DNA of 64,000 bases, taken from the NCBI RefSeq assembly GCF_014641595.1, contig NZ_BMIA01000005.1:467536-531535 (forward strand), in the 5' to 3' direction. The stretch is from Dyadobacter endophyticus (GTDB lineage: Bacteria > Bacteroidota > Bacteroidia > Cytophagales > Spirosomataceae). The stretch's first letter is position 1. Every line of letters starts with the position of its first letter. Made by a program: the position numbers and the translations under genes. Shown in pieces: positions 51,923-60,900 of the stretch. The notes under the pieces were generated by a model that saw only the letters and a program-made list of their open reading frames with translations, searched no databases and was not told where the DNA came from.

Positions 51923-53407
51923 ATGATTTCAAGTTTTGGCAAAAGGGAATATCACCCATGGTGGCTGCCCTGGCTTTTTACCCTTAGCTTCATTCTGATC
52001 ACATTTCTGCCGCGTTCGATCGACGACACGATGTTTATGGATGGCGTCACCTATGCAGCCATTGCCCGCAACATGGCACAAGGAATTGGCTCGTTCTGGC
52101 GGCCGTTCTTTGCACATTCATTCTGGCTGCCTTATGATAATGGCGATTATTTTTCCGGCCACCCGCCATTGCAATTCGGGTTGCAGTCATTGCTTTTCAG
52201 CGTTTTCGGCGACACGCCGGCGGTTGAGAATGGCTATAATCTGCTGGTCCTGATTGGCTACATCATCCTCATCACTAAGATCTGGCAAAAATTGGTCGGC
52301 CCCAACAGCGAATTTCGCACGTTCGGCTGGTTGCCGGTTTTGTGCTGGTACGGCATCGCAATTGTCTATTACAGCATTCCGAACAACTTCCTCGACAGTA
52401 CCATGGGGTTGTTTTGCCTGGCCTCCTCCTATTTTCAATTGATTTATTTAAAGAAGGAAATTGACCGCAAAAGCACCGTTGTGTGGCCGCTATTAGCAGG
52501 CGTTTGCCTTGTACTGGCGTTTTTAACAAAAGGTCCCGTAGGGCTTTACCCGCTGGCCTTTTCGGGGATTTACGCCATTTCAGCGCATTCAGCCAGATTT
52601 TCAAATGCATTCAGGCCTACGATCATCATGCTGGTTATCATCATATTAAGCATTGCGGGCATCCTCGCTTACACACCTGCACGCAAATTCATGACTAATT
52701 ATTTTTATGGCCAGGTCATGCAAGCATTATTGCAAAAACGCGAAAAAGCGGGAACAGGTTGGATCGCCCACCTCACGCTCGTGTCGGAACTTCTGCGAAG
52801 CCTGTATCCGCATTTTATCGCGTGCGCTGCCCTGCACGGTTTATCCTTCGGTTTAAAATGGAAAATCTCCCCGTCAAAGATGATCTCCGAAAATACGGTG
52901 CTGACATTGCTTGTTGCAGCGTCTGGCATCATTCCTATGCTGGTGAGTATCAAACAATATCCCCATTATCTGCTACCCGCGCTGCCATTTGTCGCATTAT
53001 TCTTTGCCTTCCTGCTGGTACAACGCTTTGCTCTGCTAATGGCATGGAAAAAACAGCTCACGATCATTGGATTAAGCATTGCAACGCTCGCTTGCTGGGG
53101 AGCAACTTTCCAGAAACTGACCACTATCCAACCTGATATCTACTCCGCCAATGCAAAACAGCTACGTACACTGGTACCGTCAGCATCCACCATCGGGGTT
53201 TGTCATGATTTATTCCAGCGCGCCGATATTCATGCCAATTTACAGCGCTACCACCGTTTATCTCTAACCACACAAATCGATTCCGTGCACTACGTCCTGG
53301 GAGATTCGACGTGCTTGCCACAGTTCGATTCGACGCACGATAGTCTGGTGGCACTCAACGGAGGCTACTTCCTGGTCATCCGAAGCGCAGCGCAGGGTCA
53401 CCATTAG
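51923..53407 (+). CDS. GT39/ArnT-like membrane glycosyltransferase
   Basis: Protein of 494 residues with about eleven transmembrane helices. The first periplasmic loop has the acidic pattern SIDDTMFMDGVTYAAIARNM and DYFSGHPPLQFGLQSLLF, the HPPL motif shared by PMT/ArnT-type enzymes that use polyprenyl-phosphate sugars. AFLTKGPVGLYPLAF is also typical. The acceptor (lipid A, protein or glycan) is unknown. Confidence 0.88.
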   Translation: MISSFGKREYHPWWLPWLFTLSFILITFLPRSIDDTMFMDGVTYAAIARNMAQGIGSFWRPFFAHSFWLPYDNGDYFSGHPPLQFGLQSLLFSVFGDTPAVENGYNLLVLIGYIILITKIWQKLVGPNSEFRTFGWLPVLCWYGIAIVYYSIPNNFLDSTMGLFCLASSYFQLIYLKKEIDRKSTVVWPLLAGVCLVLAFLTKGPVGLYPLAFSGIYAISAHSARFSNAFRPTIIMLVIIILSIAGILAYTPARKFMTNYFYGQVMQALLQKREKAGTGWIAHLTLVSELLRSLYPHFIACAALHGLSFGLKWKISPSKMISENTVLTLLVAASGIIPMLVSIKQYPHYLLPALPFVALFFAFLLVQRFALLMAWKKQLTIIGLSIATLACWGATFQKLTTIQPDIYSANAKQLRTLVPSASTIGVCHDLFQRADIHANLQRYHRLSLTTQIDSVHYVLGDSTCLPQFDSTHDSLVALNGGYFLVIRSAAQGHH

Positions 53408-53457
53408 CCCTCAAAAACTGTACATTACAAAATTCACGGCGACATCTTTCAGTGCGG

Positions 53458-53487
53458 TTTGCCAATACAGTGAAAATATTATCTTTG
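53458..53487 (+). promoter_or_regulatory. Promoter of dacB
   Basis: TTTG (53458-53461), 18-base spacer, TATCTTTG (53480-53487): both elements match. Predicted start near 53494, 20 bases before the ATG. Confidence 0.7.
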
Positions 53488-53513
53488 TTTAAAGTTCATT
53501 ATAAACCGTTTCC

Positions 53514-54788
53514 ATGCGCACGCTGCTTTTCTTCATTAGTATCATTGCATTATCCGGCTGTTCGGCTTCCCATTATCTGAAACGCGAAATTGACCGTTCG
53601 GCGGTCCTTAGCCAACAACATACAGGCGTTTCCATCGCGAAAATCAATGAAAAGAAAGTGCTGGCATCCTACCAGGGCGACAAGTACTTCATACCGGCAT
53701 CAAATACCAAACTATTCAGCTTTTATGCAGGCCTGTCCGCTCTTGGCGATTCGATCCCCGGCCTCGAATACCTCGAATGGGGCGAATTGCTGATCATCCG
53801 CGGTACGGGCGACCCTTCGTTATTGCATCCCGATTTGCCACACAGCAAGGTTTTCGACTTCCTGAAAAGCCGTAAAGACCAGATATTTTTCACGCCTTAC
53901 CATTTCGAAAACAAACGTTTCGGTCCGGGTTGGGCGTGGAGCGATTACAATGATTACTACCAGCCGGAAGTGACCGCCATGCCTATTTATGGCAATATTG
54001 CGCGATTCAAGGGTTCGCCGGCGGGGCGATACCAGGCTAATCCGCGTTTCTGGCAAAAATCGATGGTGCAGGATACCACAGTTTCCGGGATTGAAAGAGA
54101 GGAATTACAGAATGTTTTTCATTATCCCAAACTGGCAGATTCACAAGGTGTTACGAAGGACATTCCGGTTCACATGACCGACCTGCTCACATTGCAGTTG
54201 CTGAGCGATACCCTAAAAAAGGAGATCAAGCTAATCAATATCCCCCTCGAAATTGATTTGCAGACCGTGAACAGTATTCCGTCCGACTCGCTTTACACAC
54301 GCATGATGCAAGTGAGCGACAATATGCTGGCGGAACAGCTAATGCTTCTCTATGCTACTGCCAACAAACTGCGATTAAGCTCCGAAAAGGCCATTGCGCA
54401 CGCCATAGAGCATCATTTGGCCGATTTACCTGATAAGCCAATTTGGAAAGACGGCTCGGGCCTGAGCCGCTACAACCTCTTCACCCCGAGAACGGTCGTC
54501 GCATTGTTACAAAAAATTTATGCAAAAGTGCCGCAGGAAAGGCTGTTTAAGATATTGCCGGCAGGAGGGAAAAGCGGGACCCTGAAAAACCTTTTCAAGA
54601 GTGAGCAGCCATTTATTTTTGCGAAAACTGGCAGTTTAAGCAACGTATACAATTTGAGCGGCTATTTGATCACAAAAAAAGGGAAAGTACTGGCGTTCAG
54701 CTTTATGAATAACAATTTCACCAAACCTACCTCCGATGTCCGAAAGGAAGTGGAGCGCATTCTGACGGGCGTCCGAAACAAATACTGA
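53514..54788 (+). CDS. dacB: D-alanyl-D-alanine carboxypeptidase/endopeptidase (PBP4 type)
   Basis: Protein of 424 residues and likely a lipoprotein (ALSGCSASH). Penicillin-binding motifs: SxxK in PASNTKLFS (S63-K66), SxN in SDNMLAEQL (about 269-271), and KSG in PAGGKSGTLKN (about 353-355). The long segment between the first two motifs matches class C PBP4. It trims or cleaves peptidoglycan cross-links in the periplasm. Its stop codon abuts that of the convergent gene. Confidence 0.93.
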   Translation: MRTLLFFISIIALSGCSASHYLKREIDRSAVLSQQHTGVSIAKINEKKVLASYQGDKYFIPASNTKLFSFYAGLSALGDSIPGLEYLEWGELLIIRGTGDPSLLHPDLPHSKVFDFLKSRKDQIFFTPYHFENKRFGPGWAWSDYNDYYQPEVTAMPIYGNIARFKGSPAGRYQANPRFWQKSMVQDTTVSGIEREELQNVFHYPKLADSQGVTKDIPVHMTDLLTLQLLSDTLKKEIKLINIPLEIDLQTVNSIPSDSLYTRMMQVSDNMLAEQLMLLYATANKLRLSSEKAIAHAIEHHLADLPDKPIWKDGSGLSRYNLFTPRTVVALLQKIYAKVPQERLFKILPAGGKSGTLKNLFKSEQPFIFAKTGSLSNVYNLSGYLITKKGKVLAFSFMNNNFTKPTSDVRKEVERILTGVRNKY

Positions 54789-56483
54789 TTACTTCTTTTC
54801 TTCCCAGGTTTTGCCGGTGCAGTAAATGGTATTGCGCCCGTTTTTGCGAACCAGAAGGTAAATATCATAAGTCCCAGGCTCGACATTGGCGGAATGAAAA
54901 CTCGCATTCAGCCCTTTGCTGAAATACATTCCGCGTCTTAAAGTCGTTTTCAATGGTACAGCCGCCTGGTTCGGCTGCGATGCGTATACATGCCCCGTCG
55001 ATTTCAAAATCACATAAGCGCCGTCGGAATAGTCCTTTTCCGGTTTGAAAAATTCCTGATGAAAGCTTATCACAATATGGTCTCCCAACAACCCGATTGC
55101 GTCCGGCGGATAAACGCTATCGCAAGAAACCGAATCAGCCCGCGGGTCCCAGCTCTCAGCCAATGGATCGTCCGAACGGTAATAGGAGCGGACCTTTTCG
55201 TAATGCTGCTGGTCCATTGAAAACATCCGGATACCAAGCCAGTCGGAATTGTAACGGGCATTGAATTCCTGCGCAATGGCCGCCCGCCTGTTGTTTACGG
55301 CCTCGGCGAAGTTGCCGTGCAAGAGAACAAGGTTCATTGTAATAGTGGCAAGGAGTATTCCGGGAGCCAACCGTCGACGCGCAGCATTTTGGACAATGGC
55401 GAGAAACCCGAAATACAGCGCGATACACCAGAGCGTCGAATACATCCGGTAACGTCCTTTGAACATGCCTTCGAAAGTGTCGGTCGGGATGCGCTTGTAC
55501 GTGAGCGCGAGCGCGGTGATGCCCGTAAATATGCCTATTGCAAGTGCAAACAGGGCGGTTTGGTTGGTATAGCGCCCCTTCAACCAGATCGAATTCCAGA
55601 GCGGGATATATTGCTTCCGGTATAAAACGAGCAGCGTGGCAATCATCAGCATTCCCATTGCTACGGCCACATACAGCCCCGGCGTCGGCGTGCTATAAGC
55701 CGTAAGCGTCGCCCATGAGCCGATAAAACCAAAGAAACCGAAGAAGCCTTCTTTCAACTGCTGCGGATTGGTGATGTCCAGATTTTGGGTAATGGGCGTA
55801 AAATCAATGAAGTAGATGATCGCTACGACTAGCGTTGTCGCTACCGTAATGAAGAACTGCTTCCGATAACCTCCCAGCAGAAACAACAGCCCGATTACCG
55901 GGAATACCATCAGCCCATTGCCGTAGGTAAATGTTGCCGCGACGGCAAAAAGCAACGAAATAGCTGGTTTTCCGGGTTTATAAACCGCAAAATACAGCGC
56001 GCAAAGCACAAAAAGGATCACCCCAAAGTTGCAAAGAGAACTTACGCCCCAGAAGATATTTTCAAATGACTGGATATTAAACCATAACCACATTACCGGC
56101 ACAAAATACCAGACGGAAAGTCGCAAATGCCGGTAGGCGCGGTAGAAAACCACCGCGCAAAGCGCCCAACAAATGTTTGCAATAATCATCGGCCATACTA
56201 AATTGACCGTACCGAATGTGCTTTCGAGCAGCAGAATCACCGAGCGGGAAAATACCAGCCGGTGTTCAGGAAAAAGGGTCGTCAGGAGCTTCCATTTGCC
56301 CGCCAGATCGGCTTTTGAAAATTCGGGGATAATGCCAAGGATAAGGATATCGTCAAACGCTACATAATTAACATTCAATGCGATGACTTTGAATACCCAA
56401 ATATAGATCAGAACGGGTACCAGGCACAGCACCCATGCAAGCCAGCTTTTTTCTCTGACGAAACGGAGTAAAGATGAAAACAT
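54789..56483 (-). CDS. Polytopic membrane protein, GT-C-like, unknown substrate
   Basis: Protein of 564 residues with about eleven hydrophobic helices over the first 400 residues (WVLCLVPVLIYIWVFKVI; VIGLLFLLGGYRKQFF), and a soluble C-terminal domain of about 150. An early acidic loop (YVAFDDILILGIIPEF) fits a GT-C glycosyltransferase, but no family motif is certain. The C-terminal part is beta-rich (GTYDIYLLVRKNGRNTIYC). No terminator separates it from dacB. Confidence 0.8.
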   Translation of the reverse strand: MFSSLLRFVREKSWLAWVLCLVPVLIYIWVFKVIALNVNYVAFDDILILGIIPEFSKADLAGKWKLLTTLFPEHRLVFSRSVILLLESTFGTVNLVWPMIIANICWALCAVVFYRAYRHLRLSVWYFVPVMWLWFNIQSFENIFWGVSSLCNFGVILFVLCALYFAVYKPGKPAISLLFAVAATFTYGNGLMVFPVIGLLFLLGGYRKQFFITVATTLVVAIIYFIDFTPITQNLDITNPQQLKEGFFGFFGFIGSWATLTAYSTPTPGLYVAVAMGMLMIATLLVLYRKQYIPLWNSIWLKGRYTNQTALFALAIGIFTGITALALTYKRIPTDTFEGMFKGRYRMYSTLWCIALYFGFLAIVQNAARRRLAPGILLATITMNLVLLHGNFAEAVNNRRAAIAQEFNARYNSDWLGIRMFSMDQQHYEKVRSYYRSDDPLAESWDPRADSVSCDSVYPPDAIGLLGDHIVISFHQEFFKPEKDYSDGAYVILKSTGHVYASQPNQAAVPLKTTLRRGMYFSKGLNASFHSANVEPGTYDIYLLVRKNGRNTIYCTGKTWEEKK

Positions 56484-56529
56484 GCGTGCTAATTAAGCAG
56501 GTGAGGCGTGATTTTCAACCATTCACCGC

Positions 56530-57546
56530 CTAATTTTCAGTTTCCTCCTCTTCAGCGGAGGCTCGGGGATCTTTGGTATAATCGTAAAGGAGCTTGCCTT
56601 TATCATCCCATTCCCGTAGAATAAATGGCTCGAATTCGTCGTCCCAGGCCGTTTTCGGGTATTGGATTTCTTTCTTGCGCTGACGACGGAACTGGTAATA
56701 CTCAACCCAGCGGCCTACTTTTTTGCCCGAATCGTATTTACCACCGACAGCCAGCTGGCCTTCTTTATAAAATTGCAGGTATTCGCCCTCCACTTCACCA
56801 AATGCGACAGGTATTACTTCCTTCACTTGGGTGTGCGCGGAATCATAATAGGTAACACGCGATTCCGCCGGGAATCCGCGGTTCCAAACCGCCTTGTCAA
56901 TGAGGTTGTATTTGGTGTCATACTTCACCCAACGGCCGTCCTTCACCCCCATATAATAGAACCCTTCCTCGATGAGGTTTTCTCCGCTATATTTTTTGTA
57001 CGAGCCGTGCAATGGCAACGACTGGTCTTTGTCCTTCACGACAGAGGAACTTAATTTCCTCGATTTCTTATCGTACCAGCGCGTTTCGGTCGCACGGGCA
57101 TACTGATCGATGGGCTTATATTCTTTCAAAACGTGGAAATTCTCCGTCGTTGCCCGGTCGCCGCTGCCATATTTGACCGACATACTCTGCATTGGAATGC
57201 CTTCATATTGTACTTTGGCAAGTCGTGCCTTTTCCTTCCGTGCCTTCCGGTCTTTCTTCTGGCTTTTGTACTCTTTTACGCGAAGGCCAAGGTCGGGGAT
57301 TGTTTCTCCGAATAATGTGGATAGGTTAGTCGATTTACCTTTGCCACCGGGCACCGAAGCACCAACCACCGGATCCAGGCCCGAAACGAATGATTTCAGA
57401 TCGTTGGAACGCGTTGCGGTATCCTTTTTCACCTGCTCTTTGGGTAGCCACGAGGGGGTCGACGCGCCTTTCTGACCACTCTGAGCAGAGACGGAAACCG
57501 ATAAACAGATCGAAAAAAAGCCACAGGCCAGTGCTACTCTTTGCAT
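56530..57546 (-). CDS. Exported MORN-like (YwqK-type) repeat protein
   Basis: Protein of 338 residues. Signal peptide (ends SVSAQ); a basic low-complexity region (KSQKKDRKARKEKARLAK) near 95-112; then repeats of the G-x-W/Y type: LHGSYKKYSGENLIEEGFYY, VKDGRWVKYDTKYN, VEGEYLQFYKEGQLAVGGKY and KVGRWVEYYQF. These match MORN-like/YwqK antitoxin repeats by pattern only; no toxin is adjacent. It ends with an acidic tail. Divergent from the GDP-fucose synthase gene. Confidence 0.85.
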   Translation of the reverse strand: MQRVALACGFFSICLSVSVSAQSGQKGASTPSWLPKEQVKKDTATRSNDLKSFVSGLDPVVGASVPGGKGKSTNLSTLFGETIPDLGLRVKEYKSQKKDRKARKEKARLAKVQYEGIPMQSMSVKYGSGDRATTENFHVLKEYKPIDQYARATETRWYDKKSRKLSSSVVKDKDQSLPLHGSYKKYSGENLIEEGFYYMGVKDGRWVKYDTKYNLIDKAVWNRGFPAESRVTYYDSAHTQVKEVIPVAFGEVEGEYLQFYKEGQLAVGGKYDSGKKVGRWVEYYQFRRQRKKEIQYPKTAWDDEFEPFILREWDDKGKLLYDYTKDPRASAEEEETEN

Positions 57547-57578
57547 GTATGTAGGATTTTTCTTCAGGGCAAGATTGT

Positions 57579-57586
57579 TACTTTTG
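57579..57586 (+). promoter_or_regulatory. -7 element of the GDP-fucose synthase gene
   Basis: TACTTTTG, full consensus, inside a small palindrome GTTACTTTTGTAAC (57577-57590). Predicted start near 57593, 47 bases before the GTG. No good -33. Confidence 0.55.
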
Positions 57587-57639
57587 TAACGAATTGGTTT
57601 TTTCTATATTGATTTCCAAGACAAATTTAAAAAAACACC

Positions 57640-58581
57640 GTGGAAAAAAGCGCTAAAATTTATATTGCCGGGCACAGGGGAATGGTTGGATCTGCTATTC
57701 TCAGAAAATTGGAAAGTGAAGGATTTAATAATATCGTCACCAGAACCTCTTCTGAGCTCGACCTTCGCAATCAGGCGGAAGTTCGGGCATTTTTTGACGC
57801 AGAACGTCCCGAGTATATTTTTCTTGCCGCTGCCAAAGTCGGCGGCATTATGGCAAACAATATTTACCGCGCCGAGTTCCTGAACGACAACCTGTTGATC
57901 CAGAACAATGTCATCGACAGTGCCTACCGTACCGACGCTAAGAAACTAATGTTCCTCGGGTCGAGCTGTATTTATCCCAAACTTGCCCCGCAGCCCTTGC
58001 GGGAAGATTCGCTGCTCACCGGCCTGCTCGAACCGACTAACGAACCTTACGCAATCGCGAAAATCGCAGGTATTAAGATGTGCGAAGCTTACCGCTCGCA
58101 ATATGGCAGCAATTTCATTTCGGTCATGCCCACCAACTTGTACGGACCGAATGATAATTATGACCTGAATAATTCGCACGTTCTCCCGGCGATGATCCGC
58201 AAGTTTCACGAGGCAAAAGAGGAGGGAAAGCCGTTTGTAGAGCTCTGGGGTACGGGATCGCCGTTACGAGAGTTTCTGCATGCCGACGACCTCGCTGCCG
58301 CTTGCTATTTCTTAATGCAAAATTACAACGAAGCGGGCTTCCTGAATGTCGGCGTTGGCTCCGACGTGACCATCAAACACCTGGCTGAGATGATCCGGAA
58401 AGTGGTGGGGTTCGAAGGCGAAATCAAATGGAATACTGATAAACCAGACGGTACACCACGAAAACTGATGGATGTCAGCAAGCTGCACGCATTGGGCTGG
58501 AAGCACACTATCGACCTTGAAGAGGGTATTACCCGGACTTACCAGGATTTCCTCGAAAAAATAGAAACTTACGCCGTGTAA
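57640..58581 (+). CDS. fcl: GDP-L-fucose synthase
   Basis: Epimerase/reductase of 313 residues turning GDP-4-keto-6-deoxymannose into GDP-L-fucose for surface glycans. GHRGMVGSAILRKL is the NADP-binding loop, AAKVGGIMANN and FLGSSCIYP the next motifs, and EPYAIAKIAG holds the catalytic Tyr/Lys (about 136/140). LYGPNDNYD and GTGSPLREFLHADDLA follow. The start is GTG; no ATG precedes the Rossmann loop. No GDP-mannose dehydratase gene is adjacent. Confidence 0.96.
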   Translation: MEKSAKIYIAGHRGMVGSAILRKLESEGFNNIVTRTSSELDLRNQAEVRAFFDAERPEYIFLAAAKVGGIMANNIYRAEFLNDNLLIQNNVIDSAYRTDAKKLMFLGSSCIYPKLAPQPLREDSLLTGLLEPTNEPYAIAKIAGIKMCEAYRSQYGSNFISVMPTNLYGPNDNYDLNNSHVLPAMIRKFHEAKEEGKPFVELWGTGSPLREFLHADDLAAACYFLMQNYNEAGFLNVGVGSDVTIKHLAEMIRKVVGFEGEIKWNTDKPDGTPRKLMDVSKLHALGWKHTIDLEEGITRTYQDFLEKIETYAV

Positions 58582-58712
58582 CCCGGACCGCCACAACGGG
58601 TTACATTTAGTATGGCCTAATATTTCAATACTAAAATCATATTTTACCCACGATAATTCTACTTTTAGACAAAATTTCAGTATAATATTACAAGAATCTT
58701 CGGGAAACTAAT

Positions 58713-58720
58713 TAGTTTTG
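58713..58720 (+). promoter_or_regulatory. -7 element of the Lrp/AsnC gene
   Basis: TAGTTTTG, full consensus. Predicted start near 58727, 41 bases before the ATG. The -33 region is AT-rich without a clear TTTG. Confidence 0.5.
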
Positions 58721-58767
58721 CGGCGTCCATTAAATGGGCACGTCATATAAACCTTAGTCATAGAGAC

Positions 58768-59241
58768 ATGTCGGCCATTATTAAGTTAGATCAGATAGAC
58801 CGCAAAGTACTGGAGATTTTACAAACGAACGCGAAAATAACCAACGCTCAATTATCCAAAGAAATAGGGCTTTCTCCCGCACCAACGTTGGAACGTGTAA
58901 AGAAACTCGAACAATCGGGCATTATTAAAAGCTACCACGCGCAGCTGGAACCTGAAAAGGTAGGATTGGGCGTAAGCACTTTTGTTCAGATTTCGCTGGT
59001 AGGGCACCGCAAGGCTGTTACGGAATCATTTGTTGAGAAAATTCACGCAATACCGGAAGTCATTGAGTGCCACCATATTACAGGAACAGGAGATTTTCTT
59101 TTACGGGTTATTTCCAAAGATATCAGCACTTACCAGAAGCTGATGCTGGAAAAAATCAACGAGATCGAAGAGGTTGCCAGCACGCAAACAATGGTAATCC
59201 TGTCAACTTTCAAAGAAAGCAAAGTATTACCGATACCTTGA
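58768..59241 (+). CDS. Lrp/AsnC-family transcriptional regulator
   Basis: Regulator of 157 residues. The HTH lies in DRKVLEILQTNAKITNAQLS and SPAPTLERVKKLEQSGII; the RAM/AsnC effector domain follows (VEKIHAIPEVIECHHITGTG, DFLLRVISKDIS). Such proteins form octamers that bend DNA and respond to amino acids. It stands alone with its own promoter and terminator, so targets cannot be told from context. Confidence 0.95.
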   Translation: MSAIIKLDQIDRKVLEILQTNAKITNAQLSKEIGLSPAPTLERVKKLEQSGIIKSYHAQLEPEKVGLGVSTFVQISLVGHRKAVTESFVEKIHAIPEVIECHHITGTGDFLLRVISKDISTYQKLMLEKINEIEEVASTQTMVILSTFKESKVLPIP

Positions 59242-59260
59242 TTTGATAAAGTCATTTGAA

Positions 59261-59298
59261 ATAAAAAATGGTCGGAATTGCTTCCGATCATTTTTTAT
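59261..59298. terminator. Bidirectional terminator between Lrp/AsnC and DUF4301 genes
   Basis: ATAAAAAATGGTCGGAA (59261-59277) pairs with TTCCGATCATTTTTTAT (59282-59298), one wobble, loop TTGC; A- and T-runs flank the stem. Confidence 0.9.
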
Positions 59299-59315
59299 TT
59301 GGTTTGTATTTCAAC

Positions 59316-60812
59316 CTATTGGTGCTGCTCGCGGAGCAGGTCATTTACCGTCTTCACAGGATTGAAGGTGATCAGCGGTACTTCCACGAAAAGCGTGTTC
59401 CAGTCGGCCATCGAGCCATTCCATAACCCTGGTAATTCTTGCGCTTTCAGCTCCTTGCCGTCTTTGGATTTACCTGTGATAAAACCAGTTAGCGGGTCAC
59501 GGAATCTTTTCAGGTCGTATAATTCACCTTTTTTGTTCTTCACCGCACATACCAGATCGACCGGATTAAAGTGGGTCGAATTCTTGAAAATGCTATTCTG
59601 ATCCGCATTGTCGACGTCCACCTGCGCCGATTCCACGATTTGCAACGACGATGACCCATCGGCATTCTCTGCCCAGAAAGGTCCACCGCCCGGCTCACCC
59701 TGGTTTTTCACCATCCCGCATGCGCGCAGGGGGCGATCCAGTTTTCCTACAAAATATTCTTTCTTCTTTTCGTCACTCCACGATTCAAAACCGGCTGGCG
59801 GGATCACACAAAGCTCATTGCGGAAAAACCCGTCGAGTTCTTCCAGCAATGCAGCGTCGGAATTTGATGCGAGTTTATCGAGGTAAGCGAAAACGCGCTT
59901 TTGATATCTCAATACAATGCCTGCGAGTGCCTTTTTGTAGGTGATCGTGTCCCCTTTAATTCGGTCTGGGACGACATTATCGATGTTTTTGATAAAAATG
60001 ATATCCGCATCCAGCTGCCCGAGGTTTTCGAGCAATGCGCCGTGGCCGGCCGGGCGGAACAATAACGAATCGTCCTTCTCGCGGAAAGGCGTGTTATCGA
60101 GATTCACCGCAATGGTGTCGGTCGAGCTCTTTTGCTCGGAGAAAGAGACGATATAGCGAACGCCATATTGCGTTTGGTAGCTTGGAACCACTTCCACTAC
60201 CAGTTTTTCAAACTTATCGCGGTGCTCCGGCGATACTGTAAAATGGATCTGCACATTGCTGCCTGCATTCGCATATTTGGCACCCTCTACCAGGTGCTCT
60301 TCCAACGGCGTACGCGAGCGTTCTGCATAATTGTGGAATTTCAAAAGTCCTTTGGGCAGCTCTCCGTAACCTAATCCTTTGGCTGTCAGGAAATAAGAAG
60401 CTATCGTCTTTTCGTCGGCCGATTCTATTTCGTGACCATCCGCCGCCAGAGAAGTATTCAGATCTTCATAAAATGCGAAATCTTTCAGTTTTGCGAAGAA
60501 CTCGTCTACTGATTTATCCTTCTTATCTTCCTGTAAATAGCTGAAAAGCGATTTGAACATCCGCGTAGCCGCGCCCGAAGCGGGTACAAATTTCAAAAGT
60601 GCAATTTCACCATCGGCGGCACTTTTATCGAACTCACTGACAACCTGTGCGATCTCTTCGTCCGTAAGCCTGATAATGCCGTCGCCCACCGTGGCCGCCT
60701 TCGACAATTGCAAAAACGGAAAGCCCTTTTCAAAATAGCGGACTTGCTCTTCCACGACGCTTAAATCGCTTCCTCTCTCCTTTATTTGTTGAATATCGTT
60801 TTCAATAAACAT
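59316..60812 (-). CDS. DUF4301 protein, possible sugar-nucleotidyltransferase relative
   Basis: Protein of 498 residues matching DUF4301 as I recall it. There is no signal peptide, so it is cytosolic. Residues 75-90 (FVPASGAATRMFKSLF) resemble the Gly-rich nucleotide loop of UDP-sugar pyrophosphorylases, and 252-280 (FRPAGHGALLENLG then IIFIKNIDNV) resemble their GHGD and sNxDN motifs. KGLLKFHNYAERSRTPLEEH and GSNVQIHFTVSPEH lie between. So it may activate or transfer nucleotidyl groups to a sugar; this is my inference. It ends in LLREQHQ. Flanked by its own terminator. Confidence 0.85.
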   Translation of the reverse strand: MFIENDIQQIKERGSDLSVVEEQVRYFEKGFPFLQLSKAATVGDGIIRLTDEEIAQVVSEFDKSAADGEIALLKFVPASGAATRMFKSLFSYLQEDKKDKSVDEFFAKLKDFAFYEDLNTSLAADGHEIESADEKTIASYFLTAKGLGYGELPKGLLKFHNYAERSRTPLEEHLVEGAKYANAGSNVQIHFTVSPEHRDKFEKLVVEVVPSYQTQYGVRYIVSFSEQKSSTDTIAVNLDNTPFREKDDSLLFRPAGHGALLENLGQLDADIIFIKNIDNVVPDRIKGDTITYKKALAGIVLRYQKRVFAYLDKLASNSDAALLEELDGFFRNELCVIPPAGFESWSDEKKKEYFVGKLDRPLRACGMVKNQGEPGGGPFWAENADGSSSLQIVESAQVDVDNADQNSIFKNSTHFNPVDLVCAVKNKKGELYDLKRFRDPLTGFITGKSKDGKELKAQELPGLWNGSMADWNTLFVEVPLITFNPVKTVNDLLREQHQ

Positions 60813-60900
60813 AATGTATGGTTTTGATCAGTGAAGTTTAGGGTAAGATTTATTACAAAAAAGCTTGGAATTTTAACAACTTCATCAATTTGTCCCGCAT

